A DNA stretch of 51,533 bases. Source: Victivallaceae bacterium (GTDB lineage Bacteria > Verrucomicrobiota > Lentisphaeria > Victivallales > Victivallaceae). The notes under the pieces were generated by a model that saw only the letters and a list, made by a program, of their open reading frames with translations, made no database searches and had not been told where the DNA came from. Both the position numbers and the translations under genes were made by a program. This document shows positions 43,906 through 51,533 of the stretch, piece after piece (position 1 is the stretch's first letter; each line of letters starts with the position of its first letter). The stretch lies in assembly GCA_028709805.1 (NCBI GenBank), contig JAQUTL010000019.1:1-51533 (forward strand), given 5' to 3'.

Positions 43906-45446
43906 AAATTGTCAGCCTCCGTTTTTCCGCAAAGCTTCGCCCGGACGAACCCGATAAGCCGGCGCTTCTCCTCCGCCGTCATGCCGAGAAACCAGAAGCT
44001 CGCCGGAACCGCCAGCGCACAGGTCGAGCCGGTGAGCAGAAAGCCGCCCCAGTTGTCCGCCGCAACCAGCGAGACCGCCCCAGCCGCCGCCAGCGCCGGC
44101 ACGGTGAACAGACAGCAGCGCAGACAGACCGTTTTCAGAAATCCCGATATTTTATATTTCACCTTGCGCCGCAGCGTGAACAGATTGACAAACTGCCCGG
44201 CCAGCAGCAGCGCTATGTTCGCAATATATCCCCACGTCGGCTCCATTCCTCCGGCAAACAGCAGCCAGGTGGCCGGAATCACCAGCAGATACAAAGTGCC
44301 GTTGACCACGCTGACCACCCGGATGTCGCCGGTGGCGTGTATCGCGTACAGCACCGGCTTGAACATCACCATCAGCAGGTTCTGGATCAGAACCAGACAG
44401 CAGAACGCGACCAGAAACGGCGGCAGCGACTCCTTCAGCCACAAGGTTAGAATGAATCTGGTCTCCAGCAGCAGCGGCAGCGAAAGGAAGAGCATCGCAA
44501 AGTAGGCGAACCGGCCGGACTGCCCGACCAGGTCGATCATTTTTTCCGGCTCTCCGGCCGCATAGCTCTTGGTGATCTGCGGACGGACCGCGGTCAGAAA
44601 CTTGTCCACGAACCCGGACACCGCCCCCTCGACTTTTGACGTCAGCGTCTGCGAAGTGTTCAGCGCCACGCCAAAATAGCGGTTCATCAGAAAAATCATT
44701 CCGTAAAGCTTTGCGGAAACCGCCATGTTGCCGTAGAGGTCCCATGCCGAGAAGTTCAGGATCGGGCGGAACACCGCCCACGGAACGTTTATGCGATATC
44801 TGCATCCGGGAAATTTTATCCGGTCATACAGATAAAAGGCAAAAGTTACTGCCGCGGTCGAACACAGCAGAAAAACCGCGTACCAGACCAGCTTGTCGCC
44901 GCCGACGCGCTCCAGCAGCAGCGCGAGACCGAGCGCCATTCCCGCCTCCGCCATGCCGATGAACGCAAAAAAATCCATTTTTTCATGCGCGATGATCGCC
45001 GCCTCATAGGGTACGCGCACCAAACCGAGCATGGTGGTGAGTATGGAAAGGTGATACGCAGCACGCGCCGCGGAAATCCGCCCCTCCGGGATGTTCAGAT
45101 TGGCAACGATGACCAGCCCGGCCGTCTCCGCCAGAATCAGCACCAGCACCGCCACCGCCGCGTGAATCGTCACCGCCGCCGAAAATACCGACCGGAAGTC
45201 TCCGCCGGACCGCTTCCCCAGCTCAAAAGCCAGAAACCGCGACGTTGCGCCCGACAGCGACGTGTTGATGAACGTGAAACTCATCACCGCTCCGCCGACC
45301 GCGCCGTATATTCCGTAATCGTCTTCGCCCAGCACCCGGAGAATCACCCGCACCGTGTACAGCCCCGCCGCCATGATGCAGAGCATCCGGACATAGAGCA
45401 TCGCGGTGTTGCGAAAAAGTCTTTTTGTGCTGCCGGCGTCGGACAT
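43902..45446 (-). CDS. Wzx-type polysaccharide flippase (MOP superfamily)
   Basis: 514 residues with about 12-14 membrane helices. The N-terminus RLFRNTAMLYVRMLCIMAAGLYTVRVILRVLGEDDYGIYGAVG is typical of polysaccharide exporters of the Wzx/RfbX family. It moves undecaprenyl-linked repeat units across the inner membrane for the Wzy-type polymerase two genes downstream. It lies 12 bases after fcl. No Wzz or outer-membrane exporter is found in the window, so the last steps are encoded elsewhere. Confidence 0.92.
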   Translation of the reverse strand: MSDAGSTKRLFRNTAMLYVRMLCIMAAGLYTVRVILRVLGEDDYGIYGAVGGAVMSFTFINTSLSGATSRFLAFELGKRSGGDFRSVFSAAVTIHAAVAVLVLILAETAGLVIVANLNIPEGRISAARAAYHLSILTTMLGLVRVPYEAAIIAHEKMDFFAFIGMAEAGMALGLALLLERVGGDKLVWYAVFLLCSTAAVTFAFYLYDRIKFPGCRYRINVPWAVFRPILNFSAWDLYGNMAVSAKLYGMIFLMNRYFGVALNTSQTLTSKVEGAVSGFVDKFLTAVRPQITKSYAAGEPEKMIDLVGQSGRFAYFAMLFLSLPLLLETRFILTLWLKESLPPFLVAFCCLVLIQNLLMVMFKPVLYAIHATGDIRVVSVVNGTLYLLVIPATWLLFAGGMEPTWGYIANIALLLAGQFVNLFTLRRKVKYKISGFLKTVCLRCCLFTVPALAAAGAVSLVAADNWGGFLLTGSTCALAVPASFWFLGMTAEEKRRLIGFVRAKLCGKTEADNL

Positions 45447-45458
45447 CGAACGCTCCGG

Positions 45459-46391
45459 TCAGCGCTTCAGCGCGCGGTATTCGGCCACCGTTCTGGCGAT
45501 TCCCTCGTCCAGCGTGATCTCCGGCCGCCACCCGATGGCCGCCGCCCGCGATATATCCATCAATTTGCGTTTCATGCCGTTGGGTTTTGACGGGTCCCAT
45601 TCGAGCCGGCCGCGGAACCCGGCGGCGGCCGCGATCTTCTCCGCCAGCTCGCGGATGGTGAGGTCGCTTCCGTAGCCGATGTTCACAATTTCCGGCTCCT
45701 CGCGGTTCTCCATGAAAAAGAACACCGCGCACGCCACATCGTCAACATGGAGAAATTCGCGCAGCGGCGAACCGTCTCCCCACAAGGTGACGCTTTGCGC
45801 CCCGGAATCGGCCGCCTCGACAAAGCGCCGGATGAACGCGGGAAACACATGGGAGTTCTGCTCGTGATAATTGTCATTGGTCCCGTAAAGATTGCACGGC
45901 ATCAGACTCACCGAGCGGAACCCGTATTCCCGGTTCAGATAAAGACACAACTTGTAACCGGAAATCTTGGCCAGCGCGTATCCCTCGTTGGTCGGTTCCA
46001 GCGGCCCGGTCAGCAGATACTCCTCCCGGATCGGCTGCGGACATTCGCAGGGATAGATGCAGCTTGAGCCGAGGAAGCAGAACTTCTTCACCCCGTGCCG
46101 CCAGGCCGACATGATGACGTTGTTCTGTATCTCCAGATTCTCCACCAGAAACTCCGCCGGACTGGTCATGTTGGCATGGATGCCGCCGACCTTCGCCGCG
46201 CCGAGCACCACATACTCCGGCCTTTCGGCGGCGAAGAACGCCTCCACCGCCCCGCGGTCGCGCAAATCAAGCTCGGCGTGAGTGCGCTTCACGATATTGG
46301 CGAACCCTTCGGACTCAAACTTTCGGACAATGGCGCTGCCAACCATTCCACGGTGGCCGGCCACGAACAACTTCGCGTTTCTGTCAAGCAT
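45459..46391 (-). CDS. fcl: GDP-L-fucose synthase
   Basis: 310 residues, a short-chain dehydrogenase. It epimerises and reduces GDP-4-keto-6-deoxymannose to GDP-fucose with NADPH. The start MLDRNAKLFVAGHRGMVGSAIVRKF at 46391 is chosen four bases after gmd; the frame is open 12 codons further, inside gmd. GHRGMVG is the cofactor loop, SSCIYP the Ser region, and YALAKISGYK the YxxxK catalytic pair. It works directly after Gmd. Confidence 0.96.
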   Translation of the reverse strand: MLDRNAKLFVAGHRGMVGSAIVRKFESEGFANIVKRTHAELDLRDRGAVEAFFAAERPEYVVLGAAKVGGIHANMTSPAEFLVENLEIQNNVIMSAWRHGVKKFCFLGSSCIYPCECPQPIREEYLLTGPLEPTNEGYALAKISGYKLCLYLNREYGFRSVSLMPCNLYGTNDNYHEQNSHVFPAFIRRFVEAADSGAQSVTLWGDGSPLREFLHVDDVACAVFFFMENREEPEIVNIGYGSDLTIRELAEKIAAAAGFRGRLEWDPSKPNGMKRKLMDISRAAAIGWRPEITLDEGIARTVAEYRALKR

Positions 46392-46395
46392 TTTT

Positions 46396-47448
46396 TCAGA
46401 CGCCCCGTTCGTATTTCGGATTATCAAGGTAGCGCAGATCGGCGTCGACCATCAAGTCGACCAGCTGCGCGAATTTCACTTCCGGCTCCCAGCCGAGCTG
46501 ACGCTTCGCCTTCGACGGGTCGCCCAGCAGCTGTTCCACCTCGGCCGGCCGGAAATAGCGGGGGTCGATGCGGATCACGGTCCGCCCGGTGGCGGCGTCC
46601 ACGCCGGTCTCCGCGGCATCCCGTCCGCGCCACTCGACCGGATGGCCGAGCCGGGCGAAGGCACGTTCGATGAACTCCCGCACAGTGTGCATTTCACCGG
46701 TGGCCACAACATAGTCGTCCGGCGCGTCCTGCTGAAGCATCATGTACATCATGCGGACATAGTCCGGCGCGTAGCCCCAGTCGCGCCGAGCGTCGAGGTT
46801 GCCCATAAACAGGCAGTCCTGAAGGCCGCGGCTGATTCTAACCGCCGCCATCGTGATCTTGCGGGTCACAAAAGTTTCTCCGCGGCGCGGCGACTCGTGG
46901 TTGAAAAGAATGCCGTTGGAGGCGTGAAGCCCGTACGCCTCGCGGTAGTTTCTGGTGATCCAGAACCCGTACTGCTTGGCCACCGCGTAGGGACTGCGCG
47001 GCTGGAACGGCGTGGTCTCGCTCTGCGGAACCTCAACCACCTTGCCGTACAACTCGCTGGTGCTGGCCTGATAGAAACGGGTGGAGATGCCGGTCTCCTT
47101 GATCGCGTCGAGCAGCCGCAGCGTGCCGAGCGCGTCCACTTCGGCGGTATATTCCGGAACCTCGAACGACACCTGAACATGGCTCTGGGCGCCGAGATTG
47201 TATATTTCGGCCGGATTGATGTGTTCAAGCAGCCGGTTGAGGTTGCTGGAGTCGGTCAAGTCACCGTAATGGAGAAAAAGATTGACGTCTTTTTCATGCC
47301 GGTCCTGATAAAGATGATCGATTCTTGCGGTGTTGAAACTGCTGGCGCGGCGGATGATGCCGTGGACTTCGTAGCCTTTGTCGAGCAGCAGTTCGGTCAG
47401 ATAAGAGCCGTCCTGACCGGTGATTCCGGTTATCAGCGCTTTTTTCAT
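46396..47448 (-). CDS. gmd: GDP-mannose 4,6-dehydratase
   Basis: 350 residues, full length. It makes GDP-4-keto-6-deoxymannose from GDP-mannose. The cofactor loop is [15 protein letters not shown], followed by [23 protein letters not shown] provides the catalytic Ser/Thr-Glu, and YAVAKQYG the YxxxK pair. The C-terminal half keeps [21 protein letters not shown]. It is the first gene of the polysaccharide cluster behind a strong promoter, so the polymer probably contains fucose or another 6-deoxyhexose. Confidence 0.97.
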   Translation of the reverse strand: MKKALITGITGQDGSYLTELLLDKGYEVHGIIRRASSFNTARIDHLYQDRHEKDVNLFLHYGDLTDSSNLNRLLEHINPAEIYNLGAQSHVQVSFEVPEYTAEVDALGTLRLLDAIKETGISTRFYQASTSELYGKVVEVPQSETTPFQPRSPYAVAKQYGFWITRNYREAYGLHASNGILFNHESPRRGETFVTRKITMAAVRISRGLQDCLFMGNLDARRDWGYAPDYVRMMYMMLQQDAPDDYVVATGEMHTVREFIERAFARLGHPVEWRGRDAAETGVDAATGRTVIRIDPRYFRPAEVEQLLGDPSKAKRQLGWEPEVKFAQLVDLMVDADLRYLDNPKYERGV

Positions 47449-47486
47449 AATTATTCCCGATGTTTATATATTATCTTAACGGGTTT

Positions 47487-47514
47487 AATATATCTTGAAA
47501 AGGCACAAAGTCAA
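47487..47514 (-). promoter_or_regulatory. Promoter of the polysaccharide cluster
   Basis: On the minus strand TTGACT (47514-47509), 16 bases, TATATT (47492-47487). A transcript would start near 47480, about 30 bases before the gmd ATG. It is the main candidate for driving the 16-kb cluster. Confidence 0.65.
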
Positions 47515-47536
47515 ATCGGCGGAGCGGCGGCCGGAG

Positions 47537-47565
47537 TTGCAAAACCGTCGCGCAGGTGCTATATT
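47537..47565 (+). promoter_or_regulatory. Promoter of the lepA operon
   Basis: TTGCAA (47537-47542), 17 bases, TATATT (47560-47565). It gives a leader of about 20 bases with AGGA five bases before the lepA ATG. It is divergent from the gmd promoter with 22 bases between the -35 elements. Confidence 0.65.
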
Positions 47566-47591
47566 ATTATTTAACATAAAACAGGAATACT

Positions 47592-49403
47592 ATGGCCGAC
47601 TTGAAACATATACGCAATTTCGCGATCATCGCCCATATCGATCACGGCAAATCAACGCTGGCCGACCGGCTGCTCGAACTAACCGGAACCGTGGCGAAAC
47701 GCGACCTCCAGGAACAGCTGCTTGACGGGATGGATCTTGAACGCGAACGCGGAATCACCATCAAATCCCATCCGGTGCGGATGAAATTCCACAGCCGCAA
47801 CGGAGAGGACTACGAACTCAATCTGAATGACACTCCCGGTCATGTCGACTTTTCCTATGAAGTCAGCCGCTCGCTCGGCGCCTGCGAGGGTGCGCTGCTG
47901 CTGATCGACGCCACGCAGGGGGTTCAGGCCCAGACCGTGGCCAACGTCGGGCTGGCCTACCGGCAGAACCTCAAAATCATTCCGGTCATCAACAAAATCG
48001 ACCTGCCGGCCGCCGATCTGCAGTTATGCTATGAGCAGATGGAGGAGATTCTGACGCTGCCGCGCGAAGAGGCGCTGCTGGTTTCCGCAAAAACCGGTCA
48101 GGGCATTCCGGAACTTCTTGAAGCGATCGTGGACCGCGTTCCGCCGCCGGAAGTGGCGGTGCATCACAAAAATACCAGCGCATTGGTGTTCGACTCGCAG
48201 TATGACGCTTACCGCGGAGTGGTGACCTACGTCCGGGTTTTCTCCGGCGTCTTCAAGCGCGGCATGAAATTGAGGATGTGGTCGAGCGGGCTGGAAAGCG
48301 AAATCAAGGAAGTCGGCTTTTTCTCTCCCGAGATGCGTCCGGCGGAGAGTCTGTCCTCCGGCGAGATCGGCTACATCATTCCGAACATCAAAAGTCCGTC
48401 CGACATCAAAATCGGCGACACCGTGACCACCACCGCCGATCCCTGCGTGGATCCGCTGCCCGGATTCCGCGAGGTTCATCCGATGGTGTTCAGCGGCATT
48501 TATCCGATTGAAAGCTCGGATTACGAACAGTTGAAATTTTCCATGAGCAAACTTCAGCTCAATGACGCGGCACTGGTTTATCAGGCCGAAAGCAGCGCCG
48601 CGCTGGGGTTCGGCTTCCGCTGCGGCTTTCTCGGTCTGCTCCACATGGAGATCATTCAGGAGCGGCTGCGGCGCGAATACAACATGGACATCATCGCCAC
48701 CTATCCGAGCGTGGTCTATCACGTCTATTTGAAGGACGGCACGATGAAGCCGGTGGACAACCCGGTCTACCTTCCGGATCCGACCGTGATCGACCGCATC
48801 GAAGAGCCGATCATCGAGGCCAGAATCATGGTTCCAAGTGAATATATCGGCGACGTGATGAACCTGGTGATGAGCAAGCGCGGCATCTGCACGAAGACCG
48901 AGACGGCCGACCACAACCATGTGATACTTTACGCCGAACTGCCGATGCACGAAATACTTATTGACTTTCACGACAAATTGAAGTCGATCACCCGCGGCTA
49001 CGGCAGCATGGACTATGATCAGAAGTGCTATCGAGCCGGGAAACTGGTCAAGATGGACATTCTGGTCAACGGCGAGCCGGTGGACGCTTTCAGCAGCATT
49101 GTTCATGTGGACATGGCGGTGGCCCGCGGCCGGACGATATGCGAACGGCTCAAGGATGTGATGCCGCCGCAGTTGTTCCAAATCGCACTTCAGGCGGCGA
49201 TCGGCGGGAAGATCATCGCCCGCGAAACCATCCGCCAGTTGCGCAAGAACGTGCTGGCAAAATGCTATGGCGGCGACATTTCCCGCAAACGCAAACTGCT
49301 TGACAAGCAGAAAGAGGGAAAAAAGCGCATGAAGATGATCGGCAAAGTCAACATTCCGCAGGAGGCGTTCGTCGCCGTGCTGCGCTCGGACGAAGACGCC
49401 TGA
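47592..49403 (+). CDS. lepA: Elongation factor 4 (LepA)
   Basis: 603 residues, full length. A ribosome-associated GTPase that back-translocates or assists stalled ribosomes. G1 is AHIDHGKST, G2 lies in GITI, G3 DTPGHVD, G4 NKIDLP. Domains II-V and the unique C-terminal region follow (KMDILVNGEPVDAFSSIVH; KAKCYGGDISRKRKLLDKQKEGKKRM-type ending in LAKCYGGDISRKRKLLDKQ). Start at ATG behind AGGA. First gene of lepA-lepB-HAD. Confidence 0.98.
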   Translation: MADLKHIRNFAIIAHIDHGKSTLADRLLELTGTVAKRDLQEQLLDGMDLERERGITIKSHPVRMKFHSRNGEDYELNLNDTPGHVDFSYEVSRSLGACEGALLLIDATQGVQAQTVANVGLAYRQNLKIIPVINKIDLPAADLQLCYEQMEEILTLPREEALLVSAKTGQGIPELLEAIVDRVPPPEVAVHHKNTSALVFDSQYDAYRGVVTYVRVFSGVFKRGMKLRMWSSGLESEIKEVGFFSPEMRPAESLSSGEIGYIIPNIKSPSDIKIGDTVTTTADPCVDPLPGFREVHPMVFSGIYPIESSDYEQLKFSMSKLQLNDAALVYQAESSAALGFGFRCGFLGLLHMEIIQERLRREYNMDIIATYPSVVYHVYLKDGTMKPVDNPVYLPDPTVIDRIEEPIIEARIMVPSEYIGDVMNLVMSKRGICTKTETADHNHVILYAELPMHEILIDFHDKLKSITRGYGSMDYDQKCYRAGKLVKMDILVNGEPVDAFSSIVHVDMAVARGRTICERLKDVMPPQLFQIALQAAIGGKIIARETIRQLRKNVLAKCYGGDISRKRKLLDKQKEGKKRMKMIGKVNIPQEAFVAVLRSDEDA

Positions 49404-49405
49404 GC

Positions 49406-50602
49406 ATGAATATGCTGTCCAAATATCTGCTGAAGCGGCGCGTCGGAAAATTTCTCGACGGCGCCGTCCGGCGCATTCGGTTCGACCGCGACCTGTGGAC
49501 GCCGGAAACGCTCGCCGCCGCCCGCAAATTTACCGCCGACGGCCGGACATTGCTTAAAACCGGCACAACGGATGAGATTTCCGGATTCGCCGCGAAAATG
49601 GCTGGCGATTTCTCCCGGCTGGTCCCGCCGGTTTCCGGGTGGCGCGCCAACGTCCGGGAGTGGCTGGACGTGCTGGCGGTGGTCGGCGCGGTGGCGTTCG
49701 GCATCCGCGGACTCTTTCTGCAACCCTTTCTCATCCCCACCGGCAGCATGCAGCCGACGCTGTTCGGCATCCATTACGTTCAGGCGGGGTCGCCTTATTT
49801 CAACGCCTCGGTCCGGACGCCGAACTGGTTGAACCAGCTGCTTTTTTCCGCCGACCGGGCATTGGCCGCGGTCGTAAAACCCGGCAGGTTGACAACGGTG
49901 ACGCAGTCCGGCGGAACCACGGTGTTTGAAATCGCCGGCGAGCAGTATCGTCTGCCCGGCGAGGAGCGCAAGGTGACGGAATACGCCGGACTCGATCCGC
50001 GCCGTTATTTTCAGGAAAACACCGTGCTGGCCGACGGTTTTCTCGCCGGCGGCGACAGTCTGTTCGTCGAGCGGCTGAGCCACCTGTTCACCGGTCTTGA
50101 CCGCGGCGACATCGTGGTGTTCAACACCTCCGGGCTGATCGGGCCGAACGGCCGGCCGCTGGCCGAAATGAGCGGATACTATTATATAAAAAGATTGGCC
50201 GGACTGCCGGGAGACACCCTGAAGATTTCCGGCGGAAAACTTTATATCCGTCCGGCCGGAACCAAAGAATTCAAGCCGGCGACCGAGTTTTCCGAAAAAT
50301 TTGAAAAAATATTTTCCGGTCGCGGCGGCTATCACGGTTATTTGAACGGCCGTCAGCTGCGCCATCTCGGTCTGGACGGCGAGGAGTTCACCGTTCCGGC
50401 CGACAGTTATTTCATGCTTGGCGACAACTCCGCGTCGAGCCTGGACTCCAGATACTGGGGAACGGTTCCGCGTTCAAACATCGTCGGCAAGGCGTTTGTG
50501 GTCTTCTGGCCGTTTTCGCGGCGCTGGGGTCTGACCGACGCCGACGCCATACCGGAACCGAGCGGCATGTTTCCGCCGTTCAAACCAATGAGCATGCAGT
50601 AA
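49406..50602 (+). CDS. lepB: Signal peptidase I, long form
   Basis: 398 residues. An N-terminal soluble stretch of about 85 residues precedes a membrane segment (about 87-105). The catalytic Ser is S114 in PTGSMQPTL. The general base is K262 in YYIKRLAGLPGD. GDNSASSLDSRYWG (about 365) is the conserved box E. About 95 residues of extra sequence separate the Ser motif from the GDSLFVERL box, longer than in most bacteria. It removes Sec signal peptides at the outer face of the inner membrane. It begins two bases after lepA, the classic lepA-lepB pairing. Confidence 0.95.
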   Translation: MNMLSKYLLKRRVGKFLDGAVRRIRFDRDLWTPETLAAARKFTADGRTLLKTGTTDEISGFAAKMAGDFSRLVPPVSGWRANVREWLDVLAVVGAVAFGIRGLFLQPFLIPTGSMQPTLFGIHYVQAGSPYFNASVRTPNWLNQLLFSADRALAAVVKPGRLTTVTQSGGTTVFEIAGEQYRLPGEERKVTEYAGLDPRRYFQENTVLADGFLAGGDSLFVERLSHLFTGLDRGDIVVFNTSGLIGPNGRPLAEMSGYYYIKRLAGLPGDTLKISGGKLYIRPAGTKEFKPATEFSEKFEKIFSGRGGYHGYLNGRQLRHLGLDGEEFTVPADSYFMLGDNSASSLDSRYWGTVPRSNIVGKAFVVFWPFSRRWGLTDADAIPEPSGMFPPFKPMSMQ

Positions 50603-50603
50603 G

Positions 50604-51395
50604 ATGATAAAACTGATCGCCGCCGACATGGACGGCACCTTGTTGAACAGCCGACGGGAATTGCCGCCCGACTTCGGCGAGGTTGTTGATGAGCTTCATC
50701 GTCGCGGAATTCATTTTGCCGCGGCCAGCGGTCGGCAGTATTACAATCTGCTGAACATCTTCGCCGGAATGGAACACAAGATTGACTTCATCTGTGAAAA
50801 CGGCGCGATTGTATTTGCAAACGGCAAGAATCTCGGCGGCAGCAAAATCGCCCATGAAAAGCTGCCGCCGCTTCTGAGCGCGATACGGAAACTGGAAAAT
50901 CCGTTTGCGATATTCTGCGGCGTCAATTCGGCCTATATAGAGAAAGACAACGCCGAATTTGTACGCAATGCACGGATGTATTATGAGCGGTGCGAACTGG
51001 TTGACGATCTGATGGAGGCGGCCGGCCGCGACACGATCTGCAAGGTGGCGCTGTTTCACCCCGACGATGCGGAGAAAAACAGTCTGCCGGCGGTAAAGAG
51101 GTTTGAGACGGAGTTTCTGCTCTCGGTTTCCGGTAAGAACTGGATTGATTTCATGAATCACGGGACCAACAAGGGCGCGGCGATACTTCGGCTGCGCGAA
51201 GCGATCGGGGCGGGCTACGACGAGACGATGGCATTCGGGGATTTTCTGAACGACCTTGAAATGATGGATGAATGTTATTACAGTTATGCGATGGCGAACG
51301 CCCATCCTGATCTGAAGAGGCGCTGTCGTTTTGAAGCGCCGTCGAATGACGACGATGGCGTGATGCGTATAATTCGTGAAAAATGTTTGATTTGA
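50604..51395 (+). CDS. Cof-type HAD-superfamily phosphatase
   Basis: 263 residues. ADMDGTLLNS (D8 nucleophile, D10) is motif I. AAASGR is motif II. Lys in TNKGAA is motif III, and AFGDFLNDLEMM is motif IV. The type IIB cap domain lies between, as in Cof/YidA proteins that dephosphorylate sugar phosphates, PLP or flavin precursors. The C-terminal tail matches YSYAMANAHPDLK of the family. It begins one base after the lepB stop and is the last gene of the operon. Confidence 0.93.
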   Translation: MIKLIAADMDGTLLNSRRELPPDFGEVVDELHRRGIHFAAASGRQYYNLLNIFAGMEHKIDFICENGAIVFANGKNLGGSKIAHEKLPPLLSAIRKLENPFAIFCGVNSAYIEKDNAEFVRNARMYYERCELVDDLMEAAGRDTICKVALFHPDDAEKNSLPAVKRFETEFLLSVSGKNWIDFMNHGTNKGAAILRLREAIGAGYDETMAFGDFLNDLEMMDECYYSYAMANAHPDLKRRCRFEAPSNDDDGVMRIIREKCLI

Positions 51396-51429
51396 CGGGT
51401 TTTTTATTGGAGATGATTGAAAAAATCCG
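51396..51429 (+). other. Weak hairpin after the lepA operon
   Basis: CGGGTTTTTT (51396-51405) pairs with AAAAAATCCG (51420-51429), with one G-U pair and a 14-base loop. It starts at the HAD stop. The structure is AT-rich and not a standard terminator; the tRNA 29 bases further on could be read through. Confidence 0.3.
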
Positions 51430-51457
51430 AAATGCGGTTAAATTATAAAAGAAACCG

Positions 51458-51533
51458 GCCAATGTAGCTCAGTCGGTAGAGCAATTCACTCGTAATGAAT
51501 AGGTCATCGGTTCGATTCCGATCATTGGCTCCA
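51458..51533 (+). tRNA. tRNA-Thr (anticodon CGT)
   Basis: 76 bases ending exactly at the window edge with an encoded CCA. The acceptor arms GCCAATG and CATTGGC pair fully. The anticodon stem ATTCA/TGAAT encloses the loop CTCGTAA, with CGT at 51491-51493 reading ACG (Thr). The T-loop TTCGATTC is standard. A TATAAA (51444-51449) might serve as its -10. Confidence 0.95.

Overview
The window is about 51.5 kb of GC-rich DNA from a Gram-negative bacterium. Lipid A/Kdo machinery (waaA), an Exb/TonB energy system, a Wzx/Wzy-type polysaccharide cluster and sigma70-like promoters all point to a diderm. A type II pseudopilin-like DUF1559 domain, an AIDA-type repeat surface protein, a secreted PQQ-propeller metallophosphoesterase and a very long sodium:solute symporter together suggest the PVC group, most likely Lentisphaerota (Victivallis/Lentisphaera-like). 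That placement is inference from gene content; no marker phylogeny was run.

Layout. 161-8735: a secreted DUF1559-like protein (+), a 1248-residue AIDA-repeat protein with a metzincin-like N-terminal domain (-), and a secreted metallophosphoesterase/PQQ-propeller fusion (+), the last two transcribed divergently. 9048-10912: a compact arsR - ArsP-type permease - C_GCAxxG_C_C operon (metal/metalloid or redox homeostasis). 11029-14022 (-): recX, argB, aroK, aroC, the last three joined by 1-base stop/start overlaps. 14113-15773 (+): an HD-domain hydrolase coupled to a serine/threonine kinase; its promoter and that of recX lie back to back and both look leaderless. 15854-19016 (-): a DUF2156 protein and a sodium:solute symporter separated by a clear terminator. 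19132-24379 (-): ROK kinase, uvrC, an alkaline-phosphatase-superfamily enzyme and waaA in one chain. 24493-30640 (+): exbB, exbD, two different tonB genes and a secreted M16 zinc peptidase in one operon. 30641-31031 holds a decayed IS30-type transposase tail and a hairpin. 31032-47448 (-): a polysaccharide cluster of 14 genes, nearly all joined by 4-base ATGA overlaps. It runs from GDP-fucose synthesis (gmd, fcl) through flippase, GT2, polymerase, four GT4 enzymes, a split GT39-like enzyme, an acyltransferase and a WecG/TagA enzyme to a secreted hexosaminidase-like glycosidase. 47592-51533 (+): lepA, lepB, a Cof-type HAD phosphatase and tRNA-Thr(CGT).

The most interesting points are the exb-tonB-tonB-M16 operon, which recalls protein-import systems of the Fus type; the signal-peptide-less AIDA-repeat protein with a protease-like head; the GT39-like membrane enzyme divided into two ATGA-coupled genes; the glycosidase locked to the end of the polysaccharide operon; and the divergent leaderless promoters. 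Long open frames antisense to real genes are common here because of strong GC bias at third codon positions, and they were not annotated.
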